This document shows positions 45,219 through 56,600 of a DNA stretch of 64,000 nt, in pieces. The DNA is from Poa pratensis. Taxonomy: Eukaryota > Streptophyta > Magnoliopsida > Poales > Poaceae. How positions within the stretch are numbered: the stretch's first letter is position 1; each line of letters opens with the position of its first letter. The position numbers were made by a program, and so were the translations under genes. The DNA lies in the NCBI GenBank assembly GCA_947311845.1, contig CAMZMU010000107.1:22797326-22861325 (forward strand), in the 5' to 3' direction. The notes under the pieces were generated by a model, which searched no databases, was not told the origin of the DNA, and saw nothing but the letters and a program-made list of their open reading frames with translations.

Positions 45219-45412
45219 ACCACGCAGGCCTGCTTGCCGCCGCTCCCCACCGGTCTCCACCCTCGTTTTACACCGACACAGCTAATTCAGCCAGCTCCGC
45301 CTTTTCCTCCCTGCTGCCCCGTATGAAAGGTGTTCGACCATTCGCGAATAGGCTCATTTGATTTATTGTTGATTGTGGCCTAGTTTCATTGCTTCATTTT
45401 GTCCAATAGGCT

Positions 45413-46515
45413 ATGGATAGCGACGACGAGTTCATGTTTTTTCAAATGATGGGGGAGGCTACCACCCTTGCGGCCAACGATGAAGATAATGAGATGTTCA
45501 TGGCCGCTCCTCTAGATGTGCATGCCGAGATTGATGTCGTGTCGAAGCGTGGAGGATCAGAGAAATGGCGGCTGGCCAACAAGAATCGTTATAACACAAC
45601 TCGTCACATGCTCTTGTTCAAAGACTACTTTGCCGAGAACCCGGCAAACTTGCCTCGTGAATTTCGTCGGTGCTTTAGGATGAAGAGGGAAGTGTTCAGG
45701 AGACTCGTGCATGGCGTTCGGGAATATGATGACTACTTGGATCTGAAGAGAGATTGTATCGGCCTTTTTAGATTTTCATCCCTTTAGAAATGCACGGCTG
45801 CCATACGGTGTCTTGCATATGGAGTTCCCACAGATTCATTAGATGACTATCTCTGTATGTCTGAGTCCACCGCCGTTGAAGGCACCTACAAGTTTTGCAA
45901 GGCAGTAGTGAAAGTGTTTGGAGAGACATATATGAGAGCACCAAATGCGGCAGACACGGCTCGTCTCATGGCACAAGGCCAAGCAAGATGATTTCCATGG
46001 ACGCTTGGGAGCATTGACTGCATGCATTGGAATTGCAAGAATTGCCCATTCGCTTGGTAGGGGATGTATATGTCAGGATATCATGGAGCATTCAGTGTGA
46101 TACTAGAGGCTGTGGTAGATTATGATCTTTGGATTGGCACGTATTTTTCGGCATGGCCAATAGTCACAATGATATCAATGTGATCCAACGCTCTCCGGTG
46201 TTTCTCAGACTTTCTCAAGGCCAAGCTCTGGAGTGTGGATACTAACTTGCGGATGGCATCTATCCAAAGTGGTCAACATTTGTAAAGACTACCTGTAACC
46301 CTATTGGCGAGAGAAATTGCGATTTTGCAAAGAAACAAGAATCTGCCTGCAAATATGTGGAGCGGGCATTTGGTCTGCTCCAGGCCAGGTTTGTCGTTGT
46401 GCGAATCTTTATTGCTAGATCAAATGTGTAAGATCATGAATGCTTGTGTTATCATGTACAACATGACCATCAAGCGAGCGAGATACGAGAAGACCATTGA
46501 TCAACAAGGTGTTTG
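45413..46515 (+). pseudogene. PIF/Harbinger DDE transposase
   Basis: Opens MDSDDEFMFFQMMGEATTL at 45413, intact for 124 codons through FRRCFRMKREVFRRLVHGVREYDDY, the conserved N-terminal part of plant Harbinger transposases. After a stop at 45785 it continues in changing frames: GSIDCMHWNCKNCP (about 46010-46050) carries the first catalytic aspartate, SHNDINVIQRSP (about 46155) the second, and YVERAFGLLQARF (about 46350) the glutamate. It ends near NACVIMYNMTIKRARYE (46438-46490). This enzyme cuts and pastes Harbinger elements at TTA/TAA targets; the SANT/Myb-like partner gene of the family was not found next to it. At least four breaks, so inactive. Confidence 0.9.
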
Positions 46516-46909
46516 ATTACAAGGGGCCTATGGACGAACCACAACCGGGCGTGTCGGCTCAGTTTTCTGAATTTCTTGACATGCCCCGTAAATCCGTGAT
46601 GAACACACGAACACGTGCAAAATATCCTCGTGGCGCACATGTGGGCGATCAAAGCAAACAACGTAGTTCAACCAAAGCCGGTTTGATTTCCATGTGTTGT
46701 TTTTGGAAGCTTGAAGAATTTGAATTTGAATTGTTGTAATAATTTATACATTTTCTATAATTGAATTATTATTGAACTTTGTCATATTTTTTTTAGAATT
46801 TAGATAGGAATGATGAAATACAAATTTGGGGCGACACATGTCCCACACCCCAAAGAGTGCTCAATTGGGGTGCCGAACACGAATTTGGTTACTGCCTGTG
46901 GAGATGCTC
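46516..46909 (+). other. 3' flank and right end of the first Harbinger
   Basis: AT-rich tract at 46730-46800, no gene. Element terminus at 46909. Confidence 0.6.
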
Positions 46910-47646
46910 TAAGGGCAACTCCACCGCACCAACCCAAACGGACCAAAACGAACACAATTTTTGGGCCGTTTTTGTCCGTTTGGGTCGGTCGACGGACAGC
47001 AAATGACCGGCGCTGTCCGCGCGGCCGCGTGACGACCCAACACGCCTGACCCATTTGGTTTTTTTAGTGCATATATTGATAGAAGGCCTAAAGGCCGGTG
47101 TGGTTACATAGGGGGGCTACAAACGGCCTTTTTACAATATAGAAAAAACAAAAAAAACACTAGGAGCTGGGGGCTCGTCGTCGTCGCTGTCGGGGATGAC
47201 AACGTACGGCGGCGTGAACCAGAGATGGGCCGGCGGCACACGAGCAGGCAACGTTGGAGGTTGCCCGTGCTCCTCCTGTGGCCGTGGTGGCAACGACGTC
47301 CAGCTGCCACCAGTCCAGCACCAGGACTGGCCGAGGAGGCCGGCGGGGAGGGTCGGAGCCTGCAGCTCCTGCTCCTCAGCCTCCTGCTTCTGCTGCAGGT
47401 GCACCCACCATGGCGTCCGTGGCGCAGCCTCCTGGAGTACGCGCTCCCAGCGCCTAATCTCGTCCTAGACGAGGGAGCGCCTGGACGCCTCGTAGGCCTG
47501 CTGCATCTCCGGGTCATCGTCGTCGTCAAGCACGTCCTCCTGGCCTGGCGGCGGCGACGGGTACCGCTCGGCGACGGGCGGCGGTGCGGGGGCCGGCGCG
47601 GAGAGAGTGCGGCGGCGGTTGTCATGCTCATCCGCGTACCACTCGT

Positions 47647-48119
47647 TGACGAGGTTATACACTGCGGGTACCCCAACGTAAAGGTACCTGGTGCACGTGA
47701 TGATCAAAGAAGCCCAAGGATTAATCGAAGCCCACGAAGGAAGGCCTGAGACGAAGAGTGCTTTCCAAGTTAGATCAAGTTATGGTCGGTTAAGACTTTC
47801 CATACATGTAACCTTGGTCGGTTATGTTTCCCGAGACCCAGCCTCCTATATAAAGGCTGGTAGGGTGATCGATCAAGGCAAGGAATCCATAGCCACCAAA
47901 ACCTCGACGAGATCATCATCTCGCCGAACCCTTGTAACCCTCATAATCATACCATAAACACAGACAAGCAGGAAGTACGGGTTTTACCTCACTCGAGGGC
48001 CCTAAACCTGGGTAAATCCAGCTTGTCAGCCGTCGATTCCACCGATACTACGCGTTCTCTACCACACAATCAACCCTAGGTATAGCAACCATGGGAATTG
48101 CCGAGGGCACACCTCGACA
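47647..48119 (+). repeat. 5' LTR of the Tat element
   Basis: Starts TGACGAGGTTATAC, ends CACACCTCGACA. TATA box TATATAAAG at 47847-47855. The R/U5 part includes ACCTGGGTAAATCCAGCTTG. Confidence 0.95.
47847..47855 (+). promoter_or_regulatory. TATA box of the Tat LTR
   Basis: TATATAAAG in context GCCTCC-TATATAAAG-GC, 205 bases into the LTR; conserved in the 3' LTR at about 58681. Confidence 0.75.
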
Positions 48120-48120
48120 A

Positions 48121-48138
48121 TTGGCGCCGTCTGTGGGA
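48121..48138 (+). promoter_or_regulatory. Primer-binding site of the Tat element
   Basis: TTGGCGCCGTCTGTGGGA begins one base after the LTR, the usual PBS of grass Tat/RIRE-type gypsy elements. Which tRNA it pairs with was not settled here. Confidence 0.8.
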
Positions 48139-48139
48139 A

Positions 48140-50648
48140 CAGGTAGTATTGGGCTCACGGTTTCGCCGGTTTCATCATCAAGCGGCCACCCGCCGATCGC
48201 ATCTGCACAAGGTAATTTGCCTACTACATCATCAAAAAGCAAATCACCGACCACCGTTGCAAACGGCAACTCGCCGGCAAGATCTACCAGCATCAATTCA
48301 AAAAGCAATCACTCGCCAAAATCTCCAAGGAGGCTCATGCCGCACTCGATGGAGCTCAGCAAGCCTTTGCCGGACTCGAATCAGGTTTGGATATTACAGT
48401 TGGAAAATTTAACTTCTTTGTCGATAAAGATGGTGTGCAGGACCTGTTAGATCCACTCGACATGGAGACACTCGACACGGAGACAATCGACAACGCTTCG
48501 ACTGCAACACCATCCATCTTGGCGCGACATCGTCACAGATCGTCCCGATCCAATCGCCAAGCGACTCTGCAACATCCATGACCTCGCAAGAGTTCCGTGA
48601 CGAGGTGGCAAAAAGATTTGGAAGAAGCGAGATCGAATCTGCGTACCGCCCAAACAACTCAATCGAGTCACTCGACAACGTCGTCGACTGCAACAACGTC
48701 GCGGGGAACGAGGAGAACATAGATGACAACATATACCTCGCCGATCTCAACGGCCCAGAAATCCGTGCCAGCCACGAGATATTCACCTGCGACGCAGATA
48801 GCCTGGACAAAGCACTCGAAGATCTACTCGATTGCGACAAAACCCCAGCAAGCAAAGCAACTCCAACATGAGCCTGGATGACGACGCCGAATCCATAATG
48901 CGCATTAACAGCACATGGAAGAAGATCGGGTGGTACCGTATCAGGTATACACCGCGAGTACAGCAGAAACGTCAGCAGCTGCAACATGCCGTCGACCTAC
49001 AGAATACCCTTGCACAGTCACCATGCCTGACGGAACAACCACGCTGACCATCACCGCAGAGATGGCGGAAAAAGTGAGCAAAGTAATCGAAAGCTGCACA
49101 ATGCTACCAGCAAACGCAACTCCGGAAGAGGTATTGACCTTACAATACTTCCAGTGGCAAGAATCGATACGGTTGAAGAACTACCGAGCAGTACTCGAAG
49201 AACGCAAAAAGCAAGCCAGCATATCGAGTGCTTGGCGAAGAGCATTGTCTACGAGTTCAACAGGCAGAAACGACCCGCGAATAGGTCACGATTCGTAAAC
49301 CTCGGAGACGCAGATCGTGCAGCGGTCACTCGAAACCTAAACCCAGCCTTTATGGCAGTCGACGCGGAAGGAGTCCCCATACCTACTGAGCCAGCCGGGG
49401 CGCTGATGACGCTAGGCACCTATCTCAGAACAATCGAACCTCCTGCAGGAGACCCAAAGAGGGATCAGCACCTCCAACTGTACAAACAACTGGCAATAGC
49501 AGCACAAGCCATACAGCATCCACAAGCAACTCCAAGGAGAGATACAGATCGGGACCGTCGCAGTCGAAGTCCTCGGGAAGGAGCAGTCGAAAAAGCTCAC
49601 GCCGTCATCGTTCCAGCAGGAGCCACTCGAGGAGGTCATACAGCAACAGCTCAGACTCGGAAGCAGAAATCGGACCCTGTGGAGCGCTATGCTTCACTCG
49701 ACGGATCCGGGAGGCTCGTATGCCCAAGAAATTCTCGCTAGCTACCACGCCAAAGTTCAACTGCAAACAAGAGCCATCAGGCTGGCTAGAAGATTACAGG
49801 CTGGCAGTCGGATGTCAGCGCGGCACCACAACTACAGCTATGCAATACATACAACTCATGATGGAAGGAACAGCTCGCGATTGGCTCAAATCGCTACCCG
49901 AATCATACTACGATTCGTGGGAGCACTTCAAGGTGATTTCATCAAATACTTCGAGCCTCTATGTGAGCGCCCCAAAACTTTCGAGGAGCTCCGGACCTGC
50001 AAGCAAAAGTCAGATGAATCTCTGAGATCGTACATACGGCGGTGGACCACCATCCGTAACTCAGTAGGCAACGTATCAGAAGATAGGGCAATCGACGCCT
50101 TCAAAAACGGACTCTGGAGAGAAGACTTCAAAGAAACACTTGGTCGAGAAGATCCAAAGACAATGGCGGCACTCATGGTACTCGCAACAAAATGGGCAGA
50201 TGGAGAAGACTCCGTACGAAGCACTCGACCCGTACCCTCACATGAAAATCACGAGGGTGGCAGTCGAGACCGCAGAGATAGCTACAGAGATGATCGAAGG
50301 CGCAAACGCAAGCATCGTTATCCCGACGATGACCATCCAAACTTCATCGCAGCAGGCTTTGTCCAGTCAAGGGACAGCCGCGACCAAACTGACAGACGAC
50401 CCGCGATCATCGTGATAATCGAGATCATCGTACGGACGACCGCCGAGGTAATCGAGACCATCGCACAGACGATCGACGTGACAGTCGAGACAACAGACGC
50501 GACGACCGCGATAGCTACAGAAGGCCAGAGTGGCGCAGACGAGCAGACAAAGATCCTGAGCGCTCAATCGAAGAAAGGATGGACGATTATTGCAGATTCC
50601 ATCTTTATAAAGGGGACGATGGTAAGCTTCGCTCTAACCACTCGCTGA
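48140..50648 (+). pseudogene. Gag of the Tat element, several frame breaks
   Basis: Serine/asparagine-rich N-terminal part (48140-48450), then acidic frames (48578-48871, 48915-49298) and 49154-49741 with MARIDTVEELPSSTRRTQ and RNLNPAFMAVDAEGVPIP. The recognisable gypsy Gag core is at 49720-50230: FNCKQEPSGWLEDYRLAVG, YIQLMMEGTARDWLKSLPES, then in the next frame LQGDFIKYFEPLCERPKT and FKNGLWREDFKETLG. An arginine/aspartate-rich stretch (DRRDSYRDDRRRKRKHRY) follows. Frame shifts near 48450, 48870, 49260, 49740, 49935 and 50400. It lies directly after the PBS. In life it would form the particle that packages element RNA. Confidence 0.78.
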
Positions 50649-51781
50649 GAAATTGCAGGGAATTCGATCAACTTGCGATTGAACATATACTGCGACTGCA
50701 AAGAGATGGACGTGCACCTCCTCAACTAGTGCAGACTCCATCGACTACATCACAAACACAGCCTGTTCAGGCATATCCAGCACCGCAACAAGTACAACAA
50801 GCACAGGTATATTCCATACCACCGCAAAACCAGCCTACTCAAATGTATCCTGCACCAACACAAGCACAACCAACGCCAGTGTACTTGGTGCCAGCACAAC
50901 CCGTTACGGGAACACAAATGGCAGCAGCCGTGCACCAGATGCAGCAAGGAGATGAAAAAAAATATCCCGTAACTCGCGGGCAGATGAACATGATCCAGCG
51001 AGGACGTCCCTCCAATAGAGAGCAAAAGTTACACACTCGACACGTCAATATGGCGGTCATGGCACCCCCAGCTATCACAGATTTTTTGAAAGGATCAGAA
51101 ACTCCGATTGTCTTCAATCGAGAGGACCATCCACCCGCAGTATATCGACCAGGGCATGCAGCCTTGGTACTCGACGCCCAAATCGGAGGCTCCGCCATGA
51201 CCAAAGTCTTCATGGACGGAGGTAGCGGCCTCAACATAATCTTTGCAGATACGCTACGCAGAATGAACAAATCAGTCGAAAATCTGCCAAAGTCCACAAG
51301 TACCTTCCACGGTATCGTCCCAGGCAAAGCAGTGCTCCCAGAAGGCACCATACAACTCGATGTTACGTTTGGAGATCCTACTCACTTCAGAACCGAGTCG
51401 ATTGAGTTCGAAGTGGTCGATTGGAAGTCACAATACCATGCAATACTTGGGCGCCCCACTTTCGCTCGATTCATGGCCGTCCCACACTACGCCTACCTCA
51501 AGCTCAAAATGCCAGGACCAAAAGGAGTCATCACGATCAACGGGAATTTTCAAAGGTCAGATTCATGTGACCGTGACTTCAGCAAAATCTCAGAGATGTA
51601 CGGGATGGAGCAATCACTCGCCGAGCTTGAGGTCTCCAATGACCGTACACCTCTACCAGAAAGCAAGAAGATGGCAATCGACAGAGGGCTCAAGGCCATC
51701 AACGACGCGATGAAGCACAAGGGGCACCCGACTGAACCTGCAGAGACGGTCAACATGTCGTCAAGTCACACTACTACATAG
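50579..51781 (+). CDS. Gag C-terminus and aspartic protease of the Tat element
   Basis: Intact 400-residue frame. It starts MDDYCRFHLYKGDDGKLRSN; with HSLRNCREF this forms a C-x2-H...H-x4-C zinc-binding pattern seen in Tat Gag C-termini. A glutamine/proline-rich linker follows (residues 45-130), with QAYPAPQQVQQAQVYSIPPQ. From about residue 165 comes a retropepsin: DFLKGSETPIVFNREDHPPA, AALVLDAQIGGSAM, active site KVFMDGGSGLNIIF (D-G-G-S-G), and HAILGRPTFARFMAVPHYAY. It ends at 51781 without running into a reverse transcriptase, where autonomous Tat elements continue. The start codon shown is only the first ATG of the frame; it is probably the continuation of gag (50230-50578). Confidence 0.82.
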   Translation: MDDYCRFHLYKGDDGKLRSNHSLRNCREFDQLAIEHILRLQRDGRAPPQLVQTPSTTSQTQPVQAYPAPQQVQQAQVYSIPPQNQPTQMYPAPTQAQPTPVYLVPAQPVTGTQMAAAVHQMQQGDEKKYPVTRGQMNMIQRGRPSNREQKLHTRHVNMAVMAPPAITDFLKGSETPIVFNREDHPPAVYRPGHAALVLDAQIGGSAMTKVFMDGGSGLNIIFADTLRRMNKSVENLPKSTSTFHGIVPGKAVLPEGTIQLDVTFGDPTHFRTESIEFEVVDWKSQYHAILGRPTFARFMAVPHYAYLKLKMPGPKGVITINGNFQRSDSCDRDFSKISEMYGMEQSLAELEVSNDRTPLPESKKMAIDRGLKAINDAMKHKGHPTEPAETVNMSSSHTTT

Positions 51782-51992
51782 GGGTGCGCATCTGCGTCAG
51801 TTCTATGCATAGATATGTAATAGCGCATAATGTCGGAAGAACCAGCAGGTTTCAGACGCACTCTTTTCCCTTACCAGGGTACCTAAGGGGACTGGAAGGT
51901 TTTTAATGAGGCGGCTTGCTGGTCGAACACATATTTCGAATAAAGATACATGTTCCTCCATATTTCTCATATATGCCTTTTATTGTTTACCC
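51782..51992 (+). other. Post-protease stretch of the Tat element
   Basis: No gene. Contains TACCAGGGTACCTAAGGGG at about 51874 and an AATAAAG (51940) that could serve as a polyadenylation signal for a gag-protease transcript. Confidence 0.45.
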
Positions 51993-52523
51993 CACTCAAA
52001 CACTCGGGGGCTGGGTCGAGCATAAAAACCCAAACCCCACTCGATATACTTGGGGGCTGGGTCAAGCATAAAAACCCAAATCCCACTCGATATACTCGGG
52101 GGCTGGGTCGAGCATAAAAACCCAAACCCCACTCGATCTACTCGGGGGCTGGGTCAAGCATAAAAACCAAGTCCCACTCGATATACTCGGGGGCTGGGTC
52201 AAGCATAAAAACCCAAACCCCACTCGATATACTCGGGGGCTGGGTCGAGCATAAAAACCCAAACCCCACTCGATCTACTCGGGGGCTGGGTCAAGCATAA
52301 AAACCCAAACCCCACTCGATATACTCGGGGGCTGGGTCAAGCATAAAAAACCAAACCCCACTCGATATACTCGGGGCTGGGTCAGGCATAAAAACCCAAA
52401 CTCCACTCGATATACTCGGGGGCTGGGTCAAGAAGAAAAACTCAAAAAACCCACTCGATATACTCGGGGGCTGGGTCAAGCAGAAAAACTCAAAAATCCC
52501 ACTCGATATACTCAGGGGCTGTC
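51993..52523 (+). repeat. 46-bp tandem array, about 11.5 copies
   Basis: Unit core CACTCGATATACTCGGGGGC followed by TGGGTC(A/G)AGCATAAAAACCCAAACCC. Copies differ by a few bases; the last two diverge. Each unit carries CTCGGGGGCT, the same G-rich core as the PPT of the element (58471-58480). The minus-strand 60-66-codon frames here are products of the repeat. Tandem arrays between gag-pol and 3' LTR are known in Tat elements. Confidence 0.93.
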
Positions 52524-52613
52524 ACAAATATATGCATATAAATATTTCGCCACAAATACAAGACTACATATTTACATTCGGAGAATGCCCCGATTACACA
52601 AAAAGTTTACAAG

Positions 52614-53451
52614 TTAAGAATCTGGCTCATCCTTTATATCCAGTACAGGACCAAAAAGCTGCTCCTTGCAGCAATCGATGAGTTCCTCAGCAGCAGAGCG
52701 TGTCTCGATCAAATGTGATTGGGATATAAGTGTGCCAATTGGAGGAGGTCGAATCGCAAAATTTGGCTTACGGCTGCGGATGTAAGCCATAGTGGCATTG
52801 GACCCAAGAAAAGCAAGCTGCAATAAAGATTCTTTGACTGAGTCTGTCACTCGAAAGATATCAATCAAAGGAAACAACCCTTGAGGCTGAGGCCCTGACG
52901 GAAAGAGCGCGCAGTTTAGGCGAGTGAAAATACGCCTGCACATCTCGAGCACTTGGGCGTTTCGCCATACTCGATCCTTCAAGGTAACAAGCGTGCGAGC
53001 GTGCACCTTGTCCAAATGAAAATGCTGCCTGCCAGTAGTTGGTACCTCAACAGCATTATCGAGGAGTCGATTGACCCTCCTACCTTCCTGCTGGAAGTCA
53101 GGCACAAAACCTGCAAAAGGCCAAAGTTACTGGTCCAAAGCATAATGCAAACAAATGAAAACTTTTAAGCAAAAATGGTGTCATAAACTCACACTCGAGT
53201 TGCCTGTTTATGTTGTCCATCTCGCCAAGAACATATTCCTCGCGTTGGGTAGCAAAACTTGGCTTGGAACGCAGCAGCTCCAACTCAGCTCGAGTGCTTT
53301 TGAGTTCTTGTTCTAGTTCACTCACTCGATTCTTCGCAAGAGCGAGTGCCCTCGTATCATTCCTTGCTCGGCCAGATGTTTGAGTCCTAACACGAGATGG
53401 AGAAGGTCCACCAGACTCGCACTCTTGTGGCTGGTTCATAAAACGCAACAT
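52614..53451 (-). pseudogene. Opposite-strand gene 2 of the Tat element
   Basis: Two minus-strand exon-like parts. The first, 53451-53190, begins MLRFMNQPQECESGGPSPS and has a coiled coil (ALAKNRVSELEQELKSTRAE). The second, 53105-52614, reads DFQQEGRRVNRLLDNAVEVP, HARTLVTLKDRVWRNAQVLE, and ends LFGPVLDIKDEPDS. A GT after the first part (CTCGAGTGTGAGTTT context near 53190) and a pyrimidine-rich AG before the second (near 53106) suggest one intron. No known domain is recognised. It may be the 3' part of the same transcription unit as 53603-56875 or a separate gene; the stop at 53603 favours two genes. Confidence 0.55.
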
Positions 53452-53602
53452 TCAGAAGCCCAGACACACGAAGTTGCAAAATTCAGGTGATTCAGCAAAT
53501 TTCATTCAAGCAAAAGCACCCAAAAGTATATACTAGCATAAACATACGTAGCAAAAGCATACATGCCAAATTCGAGTAATCAAATTACAGAGTAAAGAGT
53601 TC

Positions 53603-56600
53603 CTAGGCCTGCGAGATGGATTCTGCCCTACTTTTACACGACTGAGCCCTAACAGCTTCAGCTCGGCGTTCCATAGTCTGGACGCAGATTTCGCTCAGTC
53701 GCGTAGCTGGCTCGGTTACACCCCTGAATGATAGCGGCCTTCCATCAGGCTTTTTCGGGTAGTCCGATAAAGCACTGTCGAAATCGGCCTCTACACCATT
53801 GCCTAACAAAAGCCTGAGGGTGTACTCCGAGCCGCGTACCGTGAGTTCGCGGGCAAAATCCGCCACAATCGACGATCTTTCGCCAAAAGCTGCAACAAGT
53901 CCTTCAGCATTCGAAGGAGCGCCGGCTGCAGGACACATCCCCGCGTGCAAATTGCTAAGGGTACTGGTCACAGTAGCCAGATCGCCTTTGGTCTTGGACA
54001 GCACAGACTCGAGTTCCATGATTGCATCATCGAGTGACAATGAGTCACTCGATGGCTTAGTGGAAGTCGAGGCACCTTCGGAACCTTCAAAGTTCAGAAA
54101 GCAGAAACCATAAGCAAAAACTACTAAATTGGGCAAAGAGCTACTACTCACAAAGACAGTGCATTCACCTTTGGCAGCACGGGCTATACTCGACAGACGT
54201 GCAGTAAGCTCCTTATCGCTGGGAGTGGTGGCATCCTGAGCATCAGCAAGCGCTTTCTTCGATTCAGATTGCTGGGTAGAGAGCTGGGTCTGCAAGTCCT
54301 TCACCTGTTTCTCCAGGTCCCCCACACGCTCCTCAGCAGATTTTTTATCTTCTGTGGAGTTCACAAACATTCCCGATTAATGTCATAACTTCAAAAGAAG
54401 GGAATAGTTTTAGCAAAAAAAGCTTACGCGCAAGCTCAGTCGAAGTTGACCGCACGGAGTCCCTCTCTTGCTCCACCCGAACAAAGGACTGAACCAAGGG
54501 GCAATGGCGCGGCATACGCGGTTGGGGCAGCTTTCTCCTTGTTCAAATCAGCAGCCATCAGCTCAGTTGCGTCCTTGGCCGCTTCAAGAATAGTGCCTTG
54601 TGCTGCTCCTGGAGGGATGGATGGCTGCGCCACAATCGACGTATCCGCGACTGGAGGTGGAGATGGCGATTTGCCACTGGAATCATAAAGCAAAAATACA
54701 TCCAATCAAAAAACAAAAACCATAAAGGCGCGGCCATAAATAAAGGAATAGACCATAAAGCAAACCTTGGCTCATCTTCTTCATCGGAATCAGGTTCGTC
54801 ACCAAGGGAGAAAACACCCAGTCGAGAGGTGTGGCTCGAAGTTGCAGGAGGACGAGAAGCCAGAGGGGAGACAGTCAGAGGATGGCTTTTAGCAGGAGAA
54901 GGGATACCCGAATTACCGGTATCCCCCTGCTCATCCTCTGTACTCGAAGACTCTGGAAGAACCAAACGCTGGCGTTTAGGCTTGCGAGGACCCTGCTCAG
55001 CATCTGATTCATCTGAAGCATCCGCCACAACCTGTTCCACCTCTTCCCCTGTTTCTTCTTCGGGATTATCCTGAGGGGTCGAGTGGGCTGAAGCAGGGTC
55101 AGCAATGGGCAGCTTGGTTTCCTCCTGTATTGCCGTCTCCAAAGTAGGCCCGGCTTCGGGTAGAGGAGGGAGAGAGGTGGCAGTCGAGTGACCCTATGTA
55201 ACAAGCACAATTCATAATCATAAGAACGAAAGCAAAAAGGATGCAAAGGCAGATGGTGAGGCATAAAAACGACAAAAAGAATCACTCACTGCGGGTAAGG
55301 CCTTCTCTGGCCCGTAGGGGACGTGCGGGAAGTTGAAGTCGATTTTTGCGGAAGCTTTGATGCTCGTGATCTTCTTCACCTGAGCACTGAGCTCCTTCTG
55401 CGTCAACTCGGTGGTACTCATCCTGATGCTGTCGAGTGGACCCTCATACTGCCACATCGGGTGGGCACGAAGGCGCATGGGCCACACTCGCATCTTCAAA
55501 TAAGTGCTGACCAACTGAATACCAGAAACAGACTTCAGCAACTTGCCAATCTCATTCAGCAAAGGGGTGGCTTCTTTGGCTTCAGCAGGAGAGATAGGGT
55601 GATCCCAGGCCACCGTTTTCTTTGGAGAATTCTCAATCGAAAAGGCCGGGAGCACCACCTGGTCGACTGGCACGTAGAACCATTTGGTCCGCCAGCCTTG
55701 GGCAGAATCGACTGTCTTCAAGCTAAAGTAATGCGAATCGCTTCGCACTTGGACTTGAAATCCACCCACCGGGCAAGGGCGTTTACCCCGGCAATTGTGG
55801 CGCACCTTGAAGATATGCTTCCACAATGCCCAGCTGGGGGACACTCCCAAGAAACACTCGCATAAAACCATGAAGCAGGCGATATGCATAATGCTGTTGG
55901 GAGTAAGATCATGAATCTGCAAGCCATAGGCGTACAGTAGCCCTCGCACAAAATCATGCAAAGGGAAAGAGAACCCGAGGGGGAGGAATTCCGCGAAGCA
56001 GACGCGCTCGCCGTCATGAGGGTCAGGGCGTACCTCCAGACCTGGAGCACGTGTGGCCAGTTGGTCAGCTGGCGGCAGCCAACCCTTCTGACGGTACTCA
56101 GAAAGGGTATCCTCGGTTACACTGGATCTCGTCCAGTCACCGGGGATCTTTTTTTAGAGAGTACGCCTCAGCGTACTATTATTTCATAGAAGAGAGCACC
56201 AGAGTTTACAAAGCAAATGACAGAAACAAAACTGTCAAGAACTTCACACCACGAACACTACACCACACCACACTAAACTGAAACCTAATTGACTACTCTC
56301 GCGAACGAGTTGCTCCCTCCAAGCGCAGCACTTCTCCACAGGTTCCAGTCAGCTATAATCTGCTCCACTAGGCCAGACACCGAAAATTGTCCTCTGGTAT
56401 TGTGAAAAACACGAGCGTTGCGCTGCTTCCAAAGTCTCCAACATGCCAAGATAACAAACGTATCCAAGCCTCTGCGATCTTTGTTACTGAACCTGCTGCG
56501 CTCTCTGCGCCACCAAAGTTGCAGACTGTCGGTGAGTTGCGGAAGGCCAACTCGCACCTGCATCCGACGAGCGCATTCGAACCAAACCTGACGAGCATAT

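Larger units (their letters stand above)
43436..46909 (+). mobile_element. PIF/Harbinger element, right part with dead transposase gene
   Basis: Holds a Harbinger transposase pseudogene and ends at 46909 in ...TGGAGATGCTC followed by TAA (46910-46912), the 3-bp target type of PIF/Harbinger. Its left terminus is not in the window because the BARE-like copia is inserted at 43435. A gypsy solo LTR (43686-45218) separates its leader from the transposase. Confidence 0.75.

Noticed and set aside
52062..52479. Repetitive minus-strand frames of 62-66 codons as a repeat protein
   Set aside because: The frames arise from a 46-bp array whose period is not a multiple of three and contain regular stops; there is no start or promoter.
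51993..52523. CRISPR-like array
   Set aside because: Units are contiguous 46-bp repeats without unique spacers, in a plant retroelement.
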